Position numbers and translations under genes: made by a program | The notes under the pieces: generated by a model | Database searches by the model: none | Seen by the model: the letters and a program-made list of their open reading frames with translations, nothing else | What the model was told of the DNA's origin: nothing | Assembly: GCF_000335475.2 (NCBI RefSeq) | Contig: NZ_ANAH02000013.1 | Span: 248,001-312,000 of the forward strand | Length of the DNA stretch: 64,000 nucleotides | Source: Cystobacter fuscus DSM 2262 | GTDB taxonomy: Bacteria; Myxococcota; Myxococcia; Myxococcales; Myxococcaceae | Reading direction: 5' to 3' | Part shown: one piece after another, positions 23,956-34,061 of the stretch | Layout: each line of letters begins with the position of its first letter | Position numbering within the stretch: the first letter of the stretch is position 1

Positions 23956-26208
23956 ATGCCCATCACCTTCCCCGGAGAGTGTGTGCAGGTCCCCCGAGCC
24001 AGAACCCTCTTGGCCGTGACGATTGCCTTTTTCGTCGCCCATCCGCGCGTGAGTGCCGCCGCGGATGACAAGAAGCGCGCCGAGCGCGAGGCCCTCAAGG
24101 CGTCGTTGTTGCAGGTGCTGCAGCGCGACCCCCTCAACGCCAGCCGTGTGGGCGTCCACATGATGAGCCTCGACGACGGCGGGGTGGTGTTCAGCCACAA
24201 CGCGGACGAGCTGCTCAACCCCGCCTCCAACGTGAAGCTCGTCACCTCGGCGGCGGCGCTCTCCACGCTCGGGCCCGAGTTCCGTTTCGAGACCGAGTTC
24301 CTCGTGGAGACGGAGTCCGATGGCCTCAAGGCCAAGACGCTCTACGTGCGCGGCAAGGGCGACCCCTCCATCACCACCGAGCGGCTGTACGGCATGGTGG
24401 GCGACCTGTTCCACACGGGCCTGCGCGAGGTGCAGGACATCGTCGTGGACGAGGCGTGGTTCGACGACGAGCGCACCCCGCCGGGGTATGACCAGGAGGA
24501 CTCGGACCGGGCCTACATGGCGCCCACGGGAGCGCTGAGCCTGAACTGGAACGCGGTGGGCGTCTTCCTGCGTCCCGGTGAGCGCCTGGGCGCCAAGGGC
24601 GTGGTGGAGGTCGAGCCGCCCAGCGACTACTTCGTGGTGGAGAACACGCTCACCACGGGCGACCGGAAGGCGCGTCGCTTCTCGGTGTCGTCGGACGCGG
24701 CGGGCGCGCAGCAGAAGATCATCGTGCGCGGCCAGGTGCCCGAGGCCGGCGGCGCCATGAGCGTGTACAAGAAGATCGACAACCCGCCGCTCTACTTCGG
24801 CCAGACGCTCAAGCAGATGCTGGTGGCGCGGGGCGTCAAGGTGAAGGGCAAGGTGAAGGCGGGGCTGACGCCGCAGCGCGCGAAGCTCGTGTTCGTGGCG
24901 CACTCGGACACCTTCGACGTCGTGCTCAAGCGGCTCAACAAGCTGTCGAGCAACTTCATCGCCGAGACGCTCCTCAAGACGATGGGCGCGGAGGCGCGGG
25001 GTGCTCCGGGCTCGTTCGCCAAGGGGCTGGACGTGGTGGAGGACTTCCTCGCGCGCGAGGTGGGCATCCCCCGCGGCACCTACGTGATGAAGAACGGCAG
25101 CGGGCTCAACGACGCCAACCGCTTCTCCGCCACGCAGCTCGACCGCATCCTCCGCTACATGTACGAGCGCTTCCCGCTCGCGCCCGAGTACCTGTCCTCG
25201 CTGGGCATCGCCGGCAAGGACGGCACGCTCCGCTACCGTTTCGACGGCACCGAGGCGGTGGGCCGGCTGCGCGCCAAGACGGGCACGCTGGAGAACGTGT
25301 CGGCGCTCAGCGGCTACGTGCAGGCGGCGGGCGGCGAGAAGTTCATCTTCTCCATGATGGTGAACGACTACCCGGGCCGCTCGGGCCCGGTGGTGCGGGG
25401 CCTGGACGCGCTGGGCTCGGCGGTGGCCTCGGTGGGCTCGACGATGGGCCCCGGGCGCGCGGTGGCCGAGCTCGCCAGCGGCGAGAAGTCCAGCAGCCCC
25501 ATGGGCGAGATGAGCAGCCGGGTGAAGACGTACCTCGCGCTGAGCAGCCAGCATGACCCGCGCAACATCGGCTTCCTGCGCACGGCGTGGCGCAGCGAGC
25601 GAGACCCCGCGGTGCGCGCGGTGGTGGCCGAGGGCCTCTACCAGTCCAACCCCCAGGACTACCTCGGGGTGCGCACACTCCTGGACAGCTACTCGGCGGG
25701 CGCGGAGGTGTACGGCCGGCTGCGCACCGTGGCGCGGGAGCTGTCGGTGGAGGTGCCGGGCCTGGGCAGCCTCGTGGAGCTCGCCGCGAGCGGCAACGTC
25801 GAGGCGCTCTCGCGCGTCGCCGAGCTGGCCGGGGCCTCCGCGGGCGACAACCTCGCCGAGGGGGAGATGGCCGAGGGCCTGGGCGCCATCGCCCGCTCGG
25901 CGCCCGAGGATCTCGTGCTGGCGCTGCGCGCCGCGAGCGACAAGGATCGTGAGGCGGCCACCACGCTGCTCGCGCGGGGCCTCGTGCAGACGGGCGAGGC
26001 GGAGCACCCCTTCTGGAAGGCGCTGCGCAAGAGCCTGGGCGCGTCGGATCCGAAGGTGGCGGAGTTCTCCCGCTCGCTCGAGGGCCTGATGTCGCGCAAG
26101 GTCGCCGAGGCCAAGGCGCCCCGGGCCGAGCCGCCGCTGGGCACGCCCGTCCTGGCCTCTCCGCCCGTCATCGGTACGGGCCTCTCGGAGACCCGTCCCG
26201 GCGGGTGA
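23956..26208 (+). CDS. dacB: D-alanyl-D-alanine carboxypeptidase (PBP4/DacB type) with long C-terminal extension
   Basis: 750 residues, against ~480 for typical DacB. Signal peptide ~1-36 (ending HPRVSAA). The peptidase S13 motifs are complete: SxxK in ASNVKL (nucleophile Ser), SxN in LSSNFIAE, and KTG in RAKTGTLENVSALSG. The family inserts between SxxK and SxN are present. DacB trims or cross-cuts peptidoglycan in the periplasm. After the catalytic domain (~residue 500) comes a ~250-residue helical tail in repeating ~30-residue blocks (YLALSSQHDPRNIGFLRTAWRSERDPAVRAVVAEGLYQ...) that look HEAT-like. Start is ATG 23956; GTG 23983 is possible. Confidence 0.9.
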   Translation: MPITFPGECVQVPRARTLLAVTIAFFVAHPRVSAAADDKKRAEREALKASLLQVLQRDPLNASRVGVHMMSLDDGGVVFSHNADELLNPASNVKLVTSAAALSTLGPEFRFETEFLVETESDGLKAKTLYVRGKGDPSITTERLYGMVGDLFHTGLREVQDIVVDEAWFDDERTPPGYDQEDSDRAYMAPTGALSLNWNAVGVFLRPGERLGAKGVVEVEPPSDYFVVENTLTTGDRKARRFSVSSDAAGAQQKIIVRGQVPEAGGAMSVYKKIDNPPLYFGQTLKQMLVARGVKVKGKVKAGLTPQRAKLVFVAHSDTFDVVLKRLNKLSSNFIAETLLKTMGAEARGAPGSFAKGLDVVEDFLAREVGIPRGTYVMKNGSGLNDANRFSATQLDRILRYMYERFPLAPEYLSSLGIAGKDGTLRYRFDGTEAVGRLRAKTGTLENVSALSGYVQAAGGEKFIFSMMVNDYPGRSGPVVRGLDALGSAVASVGSTMGPGRAVAELASGEKSSSPMGEMSSRVKTYLALSSQHDPRNIGFLRTAWRSERDPAVRAVVAEGLYQSNPQDYLGVRTLLDSYSAGAEVYGRLRTVARELSVEVPGLGSLVELAASGNVEALSRVAELAGASAGDNLAEGEMAEGLGAIARSAPEDLVLALRAASDKDREAATTLLARGLVQTGEAEHPFWKALRKSLGASDPKVAEFSRSLEGLMSRKVAEAKAPRAEPPLGTPVLASPPVIGTGLSETRPGG

Positions 26209-26390
26209 GGGCCCGCCCGCTCGCCCTCCCTCCTTCCCTTCTTCCGACCGTCCGGGAAGGGTGGGGGCTGAAGCCCTGTTCAGGTGCTTGTCAGCCCCTT
26301 ATGGTAGGGAAAGTAGCGTGAGCGGCATTCTCGCTCTTGGATGTAGGTAACTGGCCCGTGGTGGGCCGGTGCTCGAGAAAGGACGGCATC

Positions 26391-26918
<528 letters not shown>

Positions 26919-26937
26919 GGCCTGCCCCTGAAACACC

Positions 26938-26970
26938 AACGGCCGCTCCCGGGAGACCGGGGCGGCCGTT
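26938..26970 (+). terminator. Intrinsic terminator after ssb
   Basis: AACGGCCGC pairs with GCGGCCGTT (9 bp), and the stem continues inside with CCCGG/CCGGG around a GAGA tetraloop. It follows the ssb stop by 20 bases and is followed by TGTCGTTG. The near-symmetric arms may also serve the convergent sdhC transcript. Confidence 0.75.
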
Positions 26971-27007
26971 GTCGTTGCGGGCGCTCGGCGGGGAGCGCCC
27001 CGGGGCT

Positions 27008-27721
27008 TCAGTGCATGTCGCCCTGCGACTGGACGATGGCGTTGCGCGCGTCGATGACGGCCTGGGTGCCACCGGCCTGGTACATGGCGAAGAGCACGCC
27101 CCAGCCCATGGCGAGCAGCACGAGGAAGATGACGATGGACCACGGCTCGAAGCGGCGCATGGAGCGCTCACTGGCCAGCAGGCCCCAGCCCATGGCGAAG
27201 CCCTGGAGGCCGTTGGCCAGGTGGTACGCGGTGCCGAGGATGCCGAGCACGTAGACGACGATGGTGGGCGTGTGCCAGTGCATCTCGTAGGCGATGGCGG
27301 CGAAGGGCTCGGCCGCGCCGTGCACCAGCCGCGGCTGGAGGAAGGCCAGCCACATGTGGGCCCCGATGAAGCCAAGCACGCCCACGGCCGCGGCGCGCTG
27401 GAGGATGTACTTGAGGTTGCCGTAGTTGGGGTAGGCGCCCAGGTTGGGCCGGAAGCTGAACAGCCGCGCCACGCCCCACACGGTGTGGATGAGCAGGGGC
27501 AGCAGCACGATGATGAAGGTGAAGATCATCGAGTACGGGTGCTTGTACTCGGTCACTGCGGACTGCCAGGCCTGGGCGCCTTGGAAGGCGGCGAGGTTGT
27601 CCCACAGGTGGTTCACCACCCAGATGCTCAGCGGCACCACGGCGAGGAACGAGCCCAGACGGGACTGGATGAAGGGCGTCTTCTGGGGGAGGGCGTCGGC
27701 GGCAGCGGCTTGGGTGCTCAT
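27008..27721 (-). CDS. sdhC: Succinate dehydrogenase cytochrome b subunit (b558 type)
   Basis: 237 residues with five predicted membrane helices. This fits the single-subunit, diheme cytochrome b anchor of the Bacillus/Wolinella-type succinate:quinone oxidoreductase rather than the paired SdhC/SdhD of enterobacteria. His-containing helices: SIWVVNHLWDNL, LLPLLIHTVWGVARL, LGFIGAHMWLAFLQPR, and VLGILGTAYHLANGLQGFAMGWG, which can supply four heme ligands. It passes electrons from succinate oxidation to the quinone pool. The flavoprotein and iron-sulfur subunits are not downstream here, since ssb ends convergently, so the complex is encoded in pieces. Confidence 0.85.
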   Translation of the reverse strand: MSTQAAAADALPQKTPFIQSRLGSFLAVVPLSIWVVNHLWDNLAAFQGAQAWQSAVTEYKHPYSMIFTFIIVLLPLLIHTVWGVARLFSFRPNLGAYPNYGNLKYILQRAAAVGVLGFIGAHMWLAFLQPRLVHGAAEPFAAIAYEMHWHTPTIVVYVLGILGTAYHLANGLQGFAMGWGLLASERSMRRFEPWSIVIFLVLLAMGWGVLFAMYQAGGTQAVIDARNAIVQSQGDMH

Positions 27722-27771
27722 CGGAACTCCGGACGTCGCGCGGCCTGGGGGGTCGCGCCAGGAAGTCAGTC

Positions 27772-27794
27772 GGACGGGGCGTTATAGCCCGTCC
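27772..27794. promoter_or_regulatory. Dyad in the sdhC-hslO divergent region
   Basis: GGACGGG and CCCGTCC flank a 9-base AT-richer centre which, read on the minus strand, contains TATAAC, a good -10 for sdhC; no matching -35 is obvious. A repressor bound here would cover that -10. The rest of the 268-bp divergent gap holds no gene that I can see. Confidence 0.25.
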
Positions 27795-27989
27795 TGGGGC
27801 CGGGGTAGGATTTTCCGCCATGGGAAGACACCTCCGGGGCACAGGGCGGTAACCGGGAGGTATCAGCGGGGGTGATGACTGGGTCCGGCTCCACTGTCCG
27901 GGTCCCTGGCGGGGGGGCCACCGGGGGAGCGCCCGGGTGCGCATTGTCATTGGCGAGCGCTTCCGGGGGAGGCAGGCTATTGCCCCCTC

Positions 27990-28889
27990 ATGGCCGATGA
28001 ACTCGTCAGTGGCTTGTTGAAGGAGACCGACCTGCGCGTGGTGCTCGTCACCACGAGCGACCTGGCCCGCCGGGCGCGCGAGCTGCACCGCTCGGCGTCG
28101 GCGTCGGCCTCGCTGATGGCGCAGGCCCTCACCGCCGGGGCCCTGCTCGGCTCGTTGCAGAAGAATGACTCACGCATCAACCTCCAGGTGGAGTGTGATG
28201 GCCCCTTGCGCGGCCTCTTCGTGGATGGGGATGGGGCGGGGGTGGTGCGGGGCTACGCCAAGAATCCCCTCGTGTCGCACGTGGGCGCCGAGGGCGAGTA
28301 CCACTGGCGTCCGGCGCTCGGGAACAAGGGCTTCCTGTCCGTGCTGCGCGACCTGGGGGGCGGCGAGCAGTACCGCTCGGCGGTGGAGCTGGAGAGCTTC
28401 GACCTGGGGAGGGATCTGGAGCGCTACTTCCGCATCTCGGATCAGCTCCCCACACGTGTCTACCTCTCCGTGCAGCCGCTGTCCCAGGGCGAGCAGCCCG
28501 AGCCGCTGGGACTGGTGGCCGGCATGCTCTTGCAGCCGCTGCCGCAGGGGGACATGGAGGCCTTCCGGGAGCTGGGGGACCGGCTCGCCCGGGACTTCGA
28601 GTCCGCGGTGCGGGCGCACGCCGCCCTGGGCACGAGCGTGCTGCTCAAGGCGCTGGTGTCCCAGCCGGACCTGGAGGTGATGTCGCGCTACCCGGTGTCC
28701 TTCACGTGCAGTTGCAGCAAGGACCGGGTCAAGCGCGCGCTGACGACCCTGGGCCGGGCGGAGCTGGAGGACATCCTCGCCACGGAGGGCAAGGCCGAGG
28801 CGGACTGCCACTTCTGTACGATGCACTACGTCATCACCGGGGAGGAGATTCGCGGCCTGCTCGGGGAGATGGAGGCGTCCACGAGCTGA
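27990..28889 (+). CDS. hslO: Redox-regulated chaperone Hsp33
   Basis: 299 residues. Hsp33 is a cytoplasmic holdase that is inactive while zinc-bound and activated by oxidative unfolding. The N-terminal domain (DLRVVLVTTSDLARRAR..., LMAQALTAGALLGS) and the zinc switch at the C-terminus are clear: CSCSKDRVKRAL (CxC) and CHFC (CxxC), separated by ~28 residues. The length is normal. ATG 27990. No regulator is adjacent. It is followed by a phosphoribosyltransferase gene after 93 bp. Confidence 0.95.
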   Translation: MADELVSGLLKETDLRVVLVTTSDLARRARELHRSASASASLMAQALTAGALLGSLQKNDSRINLQVECDGPLRGLFVDGDGAGVVRGYAKNPLVSHVGAEGEYHWRPALGNKGFLSVLRDLGGGEQYRSAVELESFDLGRDLERYFRISDQLPTRVYLSVQPLSQGEQPEPLGLVAGMLLQPLPQGDMEAFRELGDRLARDFESAVRAHAALGTSVLLKALVSQPDLEVMSRYPVSFTCSCSKDRVKRALTTLGRAELEDILATEGKAEADCHFCTMHYVITGEEIRGLLGEMEASTS

Positions 28890-28982
28890 GCGAGGAGGCA
28901 GGCGGGGTTGCTACAGGGAGTGGCGGCAGCGCACGGCCCGGGGTATGACGCGGGCCCCGCCTCTCACACTGGAGTCCGCGCC

Positions 28983-29624
28983 GTGGCCACCAAGCGGGCA
29001 ACACCCAAGGTCACCAAGGGCAAGCCCTCCCAGAAACAGGTGGAGAAACTCGTCTCCATTCCACCCGACGTGGTGCTCGCGCCCCAGGTGGAAGCCCCCC
29101 GTCATGCCACCGGACGCGACCAGTCGCGTGCCCGCACCCAGGTGCAGGAGCTGACGTGGGCGCAGTTCGATCGCGCCGTGCAGACGCTCGCGCTCGCCAT
29201 CCGCCAGTCGTACTCGCCCGCGGCCGTGGTGGGCGTGGCGCATGGGGGCGTGTTCGTGGGCGGAGCACTGTCGAGCGCCCTGGGCGCCGAGTTCTTCCCG
29301 GTACGCATCAGCCGCCGCAGCCGGGACAAGGGCCAGGCCAAGCCGAAGCTGAGCGGGGAGATGCCTCGCGAACTCAAGGGCAAGCGGGTGCTCATCGTGG
29401 ACGACGTGGCGTCCAGTGGTGACACGCTGGCGCTGGCCGTGGCGCTGGCGCGCAAGGTGGGCGCCCGGGAGGTGAACACCGCGGCGCTGGTGTCCCGGCC
29501 GGATGGCTTCGAGCCGGACTTCTGCGCGCTGTCCACCGACGCCCTGGTCGTCTTCCCGTGGGACTACGAGGACGTCGCCGAGGACGGGCGCTTCGACGTG
29601 GATCCGGACAAGGCGGGGGCGTGA
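28983..29624 (+). CDS. Phosphoribosyltransferase-domain protein
   Basis: 213 residues: a ~60-residue basic, Lys/Pro-rich N-terminal extension, then a type I PRTase domain. The PRPP-binding motif is VLIVDDVASSGDTL (D-D plus SSGDT loop), with a hood region VVGVAHGGVFVGGALS and SRRSRDKGQAKPKLSGEMP. It ends PDFCALSTDALVVFPWDYE, similar to purine (xanthine/hypoxanthine-guanine) PRTases. Start is GTG 28983, with GGAG eight bases upstream. It probably salvages a purine base, but the substrate loop does not let me name it. selB follows after 25 bp, so cotranscription is likely. Confidence 0.82.
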   Translation: MATKRATPKVTKGKPSQKQVEKLVSIPPDVVLAPQVEAPRHATGRDQSRARTQVQELTWAQFDRAVQTLALAIRQSYSPAAVVGVAHGGVFVGGALSSALGAEFFPVRISRRSRDKGQAKPKLSGEMPRELKGKRVLIVDDVASSGDTLALAVALARKVGAREVNTAALVSRPDGFEPDFCALSTDALVVFPWDYEDVAEDGRFDVDPDKAGA

Positions 29625-29649
29625 AGGCCGCGGGGGGGCGCGGAGCGCG

Positions 29650-31566
29650 ATGATCATCGGCACCGCGGGGCACATCGATCACGGCAAGACGTCCCTGGTC
29701 AAGGCGCTCACCGGGATCGACACGGATCGGCTGAAGGAGGAGAAGCGCCGGGGCATCACCCTGGAGCTGGGCTTCGCGCACCTGGCGCTCGGCGAGGGGC
29801 AGGTGGCGGGCGTGGTGGACGTGCCCGGCCATGAGCGCTTCGTGAAGGCGATGGCGGCGGGGGCCGGCGGGGTGGATCTGGCGGTGCTGGTGGTGGCGGC
29901 GGACGAGGGGGTGATGCCCCAGACGCGCGAGCACCTGGACATCTGCCGGCTGCTGGGCGTGAAGGCCGGCGTGGTGGCGCTCACCAAGGCGGACCTGCTT
30001 CCGGGGCTGGGCGCGGAGTGGCGCGCGCTGGTGGACGCGGACGTGGCCACGCTGGTGGCGGGCACCTTCCTCGAGGGCCGTCCCGTGGTGCCCGTCTCCT
30101 CGCGCACGGGCGAGGGGCTCGAGGCACTGCGGGCCGCGCTCGTCGAGGTCGCCCGGGACGTGCCCGCGCGCGGCGTGGACGGCCCCGCCTTCCTGCCGGT
30201 GGATCGGGCCTTCAGTCTGAAGGGCTTTGGCACGGTGGTGACGGGCACGCTCTTGTCGGGGGCCTTCGCGGCGGAGGACGCGGTTTCCCTGCTGCCGGGC
30301 CTCGCCGGACCCTGGCGCGTGCGCGGGGTGCAGCGGCATGGCGAGGGCGTGCCGCGGGTGGTGGCCGGGCAGCGGGCGGCGGTGAACCTGGTGGGCGTGG
30401 AGGCCGAGGCCATCGCGCGCGGCGCGGTGTTGGTGCACGCGGGCGAGGTGTCCGAGACGTCCATGTTGGACGTGGAGCTGAGCCTGTTGGCCGCGGCGCC
30501 CGAGGCGCTGCCCCGGCGCCGCAAGCTCCTCGTGCACCTGGGCACGACGCAGACGGAGGCCACGGTGGCGCTGTTGGACCTGGAGCGGTTGGAGCCGGGG
30601 GAGACGGGGCTCGCGCAGCTGCGGCTGGCGGCACCCGTGGCGGCGCTGCCCGGTCAGCGCTTCATCCTCCGGGGCTCGCGCGCGCTGCCGGGCCGGGGCG
30701 CCACGCTGGCCGGGGGGCGGGTGCTGTCCATCTCGCCTCCGCGTCGGCGCAAGGGCGGGGCCGGGGTGGTGGCTCCCCTGCTGGAGGCGGATCCGGGCAC
30801 CCAGGTGGCATGGCTCTTGAGACAGGCGGGCTACCGGGGCCTCACCTGGAAGGAACTCTTCGCCCGCTCCGCCCTGGCGTCCCGGGTGCTGTCGCGGGCG
30901 CTGGAGACGCTCGGCGCGCGGGGCACGGCGCTGCTGGTGGACAAGGAGCGGCGGCTCTACCTTTCGGGCGAGGTGTTCGAGGGGATGCGGGCGCGGGCCC
31001 TGGCGCTGCTCGACGCCTTCCATGAGCGCGAGCCCTTGCGCGAGGGGCTGTCGAGGGAAGAGCTGCGCCAGCGCCTGTCGGGCGAGCTCGAGGCCCGGGT
31101 GTTCTCCCGGTTGGTGCAGACGTTGGTGGAGGCGGGCAATGTGGAGGTGGAGCGCGAGACGGTGAGGCGGGTGGGGCGGGGCCGCACGTTGTCCTTGGAT
31201 GAGGACGCGGCGCGCACGCGACTGGTGGCGGACCTGGGGGCGGCGGGGCTCGCTCCGCCCACGCTCAACGAGCTGGCCGAGCGGCTGCGCCTGCCCGTGC
31301 CCCGGGTGAGGGAGTTGCTGCGGGTGGCGGTGGCGGAGGGCCGGGTGGTGGGGGTGAGCGAGGAGCTCTATTTCGACGTGGGCGCGCTGGCCGGTCTCAA
31401 GGAGAGGCTCGTTGCCTACCTGCGCGACAAGAGCGAGATTTCCACCCAGGCGTTCAAGGAGTTGGTGGGGCAGAGCCGGAAGTTCGTCATTCCCCTCTCG
31501 GAGTACTTCGACCGCGAGAAGGTCACGCTCCGTGTCGGAGAGAAACGGGTGCTGCGGCGCGCATGA
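29650..31566 (+). CDS. selB: Selenocysteine-specific elongation factor SelB
   Basis: 638 residues. GTPase domain: G1 [14 protein letters not shown]3 DVPGHERF, G4 TKAD. Domains II/III contain [17 protein letters not shown], standard for SelB. The C-terminal ~270 residues form winged helices (for example [16 protein letters not shown]..., [54 protein letters not shown]), which bind the SECIS hairpin in selenoprotein mRNA. SelB brings Sec-tRNA to in-frame UGA. ATG 29650. selA, selC and selD are not in this window. The stop overlaps the next kinase gene (ATGA). Confidence 0.95.
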   Translation: MIIGTAGHIDHGKTSLVKALTGIDTDRLKEEKRRGITLELGFAHLALGEGQVAGVVDVPGHERFVKAMAAGAGGVDLAVLVVAADEGVMPQTREHLDICRLLGVKAGVVALTKADLLPGLGAEWRALVDADVATLVAGTFLEGRPVVPVSSRTGEGLEALRAALVEVARDVPARGVDGPAFLPVDRAFSLKGFGTVVTGTLLSGAFAAEDAVSLLPGLAGPWRVRGVQRHGEGVPRVVAGQRAAVNLVGVEAEAIARGAVLVHAGEVSETSMLDVELSLLAAAPEALPRRRKLLVHLGTTQTEATVALLDLERLEPGETGLAQLRLAAPVAALPGQRFILRGSRALPGRGATLAGGRVLSISPPRRRKGGAGVVAPLLEADPGTQVAWLLRQAGYRGLTWKELFARSALASRVLSRALETLGARGTALLVDKERRLYLSGEVFEGMRARALALLDAFHEREPLREGLSREELRQRLSGELEARVFSRLVQTLVEAGNVEVERETVRRVGRGRTLSLDEDAARTRLVADLGAAGLAPPTLNELAERLRLPVPRVRELLRVAVAEGRVVGVSEELYFDVGALAGLKERLVAYLRDKSEISTQAFKELVGQSRKFVIPLSEYFDREKVTLRVGEKRVLRRA

Positions 31567-34061
31567 CGAGGAATCTCTACAACGAGGCGAGCCTGCGCAG
31601 CCTCATCGACAACTTCACCAATCCCATCTCCGTGGTCCAGGAGGGGCGGATCCGGATGGCCAACGACGCCTACCTGTCGATGCACGGGTTGTCGCGCGAG
31701 CAGGTCGAGGGCCGCTCCTTCTTCGACTTCCTCCACCCGGAGGACCTGGCGAGGCTGCGCACGCGCTACCGCCTGCGGGAGCAGGGGATGCTGGCGGAGA
31801 GCGATCCCCGACGCTACGTGCTCCCGGCGCGTCCGGGCGTGGGGCCGCGGGAGCTGGCGGTGCACGTGCAGGAGGTGGAGCTGGAGGGCAGTGGCTTCGC
31901 GCTGCTGTGCAACCACCTGGTGCTGGGCGACCGCCCGAACGAGCTGGAGATGGCCGAGCGCCTGGTGGAGACGTCCGCGAAGCTCGTCGCGGCGCGCTCC
32001 GAGGAGGCGGTGCGGCGCATCGCCCTGGAGGGCTTCCAGGGGGTGGGGCTCTCCGCGCGCTTCCTGGTGCGGGAGGGGGAGCGCTTCAGTCCCTTCGAGG
32101 GCCTCGAGGAGGCACTGGCCCAGCGGGCCTTGTCCGAGGGACGCCCCGTCTTCGGCCACTTCGAGACCGAGTCCACGGCCGTCTACCTCGCGCTGGGCAC
32201 CCCGTCGTCGGAGGTGCTGTGGGTGGTGGGCTCGCAGGTGCGGCCCTCGTACGGTCCGGTGCTGGAGCTCTTCGCCAAGGTGGTGGGGGCGGCGCTCCTC
32301 GACGCGCGGCTGTTGGCGGACGTGGAGCGCAGCCGCTGGGAGCTGTCGTCCGTGGCCGAGGTGGCGCGCTTCGTCGCGCTGCCCGAGCCTCCCTCACCCG
32401 AGGACTTCCTCGCGCGGCTGTCGCTGCTGGTGGGCGCGGAGGCCGTGGTGTTGTACGGGGCGGACTCGCCGGAGGGGCCCTTCGGGCTCGTGGCGCAGGT
32501 GGGGCTGGAGCCGGCCCTGGTGGAGGCGCTCCCCATGCCGCGGGGGGAGTGGCTGTCGACGGAGATGTCGGCTCGGGACGTGGTGCTCTCCAGCGAGGCG
32601 GAGGAGCGCGAGTGGAGCGCGCGGTCCGCGGGCCGTCTGGTCCGCAGCGCGGCGGTGCCGCTGTTGCTGGGAGGTCAGCCCGGGGGGCTCTTGCAGGTGC
32701 TGCGCGGCGCGAACCCTCCCTTCAGCGCGGAGGAGCAGCGGCTGCTGGGCACGCTGGCCGAGCTGTTGATGATGTTGCTGGAGCAGCGCCGGCTGCGGGC
32801 CGAGTCCGCGCGCCAGCTGACCGACTCGCGCCTGCTGTTGGATCTGGCGCGCACCACCGCCGCCACGCTGGAGGTGGCGAGCATCCTGGACGTGGCCTCG
32901 GACTTCCTCGTCAAGCTGCTGGACGTCTCCAACTGCTTCATCCTGCTGCATGACGAGCAGGCGGGGGTGCTGCGGGGGGCCGCGGCCTCCGTCACCCATC
33001 GCGACTTCTTCCGGGGCCTGGTGGTGCCGGTGGATGACCCCGAGAGCCTCGCGGCGCGCGTGGCGCGTGAGCGCCGGTCCATCTCCGTGCCGGACCTGTC
33101 GAAGGTCGGGGCCATCGGGCGGCGCTCGCTCGTGCAGCAGCTCGGGCAGAAGGCGATGCTGGCGCTGCCGCTCACCTCGCGCGAGCAGCTCATCGGCGTG
33201 GTGTTGCTGGACGACATCCGCCGGCCCCGGCTCTTCCCCACGGCGTTCATCGAACTGGCCGAGGCCACGTGCGGGCAGATCGCCCTGGCGATCACCAACG
33301 CGCGTCTGTACGAGTCGCTGTGGGCGTCCTACGCGGAGCTGGCCGCCGCGCGCGCGGAGATGGTCAAGCGCGAGCGCCTGGCGGCCCTGGGCGAGCTGTC
33401 GGCCATCGTGGCCCACGAGGTGCGCAATCCCCTGGGCGCCATCTTCAACGCCGTGGCCTCGTTGCGCCACCTGCTCAAGCCGGATGGCGACACGGCCATG
33501 CTCCTGGACATCCTCGCGGAGGAGAGTGACCGGTTGGACCGGATGGTGAGCGATCTGCTCGACTACACGCGGCCGCGCGAGCCCATGCGCCAGCTCGAGG
33601 ACGTGTCGCGCATGCTGCAGGACGCGGTGGAGGCGGCGTGGAAGCAGCAGGGCAGCCCGAGCCACATCACGCCCACCATCGAAGTGGAGCCGCAGCTGCC
33701 CCGGGTGCCGTTGGATCGGCGCCACATCCGCCAGGTGCTCATCAACATGCTGGTCAACGCCATGCAGGCGATGCCCCAGGGCGGCGGGGTGCGGGTGCTC
33801 GCCCGCCGCGAGCTGCATGAGGACCGGGAGCTCTTGCGCATCGACGTGGTGGACCAGGGGTGCGGCATTCCCACCGAGCTCATCCACCGCGTCTTCGAGC
33901 CCTTCTTCACCACCAAGGCCCAAGGCACCGGATTGGGGCTCGCGGTGGTCAAACGCATCATCGAGGAGCACCACGGGGAGCTCTCCCTGGAGAGCACTCT
34001 GGGCCGTGGCACGACCTTCTCCATCCGTCTCCCCCTCAACCAGCCGACGAGTCCGCCGTGA
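31563..34061 (+). CDS. PAS/GAF sensor histidine kinase, partner of the adjacent NtrC-type regulator
   Basis: 832 residues, no membrane segments. Order: PAS (~1-125), two GAF-like modules (~140-270 and 275-420, weak), a clearer GAF (~430-590: LLDLARTTAATLEVASILDVASDFLV...), HisKA (~610-680) with His in IVAHEVRNPLGAIFN, and HATPase_c (~710-825) with LINMLVNAMQAMPQGGGV, DQGCGIP, FEPFFTTKAQGTGLGLAVV. The HEVRNPL and FFTTK..GTGLGL wording is that of NtrB-like kinases that partner sigma-54 activators. It overlaps selB and the regulator gene by four bases each, so it is one operon. It is the likely sensor controlling the small RNAs downstream. Confidence 0.93.
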   Translation: MTRNLYNEASLRSLIDNFTNPISVVQEGRIRMANDAYLSMHGLSREQVEGRSFFDFLHPEDLARLRTRYRLREQGMLAESDPRRYVLPARPGVGPRELAVHVQEVELEGSGFALLCNHLVLGDRPNELEMAERLVETSAKLVAARSEEAVRRIALEGFQGVGLSARFLVREGERFSPFEGLEEALAQRALSEGRPVFGHFETESTAVYLALGTPSSEVLWVVGSQVRPSYGPVLELFAKVVGAALLDARLLADVERSRWELSSVAEVARFVALPEPPSPEDFLARLSLLVGAEAVVLYGADSPEGPFGLVAQVGLEPALVEALPMPRGEWLSTEMSARDVVLSSEAEEREWSARSAGRLVRSAAVPLLLGGQPGGLLQVLRGANPPFSAEEQRLLGTLAELLMMLLEQRRLRAESARQLTDSRLLLDLARTTAATLEVASILDVASDFLVKLLDVSNCFILLHDEQAGVLRGAAASVTHRDFFRGLVVPVDDPESLAARVARERRSISVPDLSKVGAIGRRSLVQQLGQKAMLALPLTSREQLIGVVLLDDIRRPRLFPTAFIELAEATCGQIALAITNARLYESLWASYAELAAARAEMVKRERLAALGELSAIVAHEVRNPLGAIFNAVASLRHLLKPDGDTAMLLDILAEESDRLDRMVSDLLDYTRPREPMRQLEDVSRMLQDAVEAAWKQQGSPSHITPTIEVEPQLPRVPLDRRHIRQVLINMLVNAMQAMPQGGGVRVLARRELHEDRELLRIDVVDQGCGIPTELIHRVFEPFFTTKAQGTGLGLAVVKRIIEEHHGELSLESTLGRGTTFSIRLPLNQPTSPP

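Noticed and set aside
29650-31566. A selenoprotein with an in-frame TGA near selB
   Set aside because: No TGA followed by continued homologous reading was seen at the ends of the genes in the window, so the selB substrates must be elsewhere.
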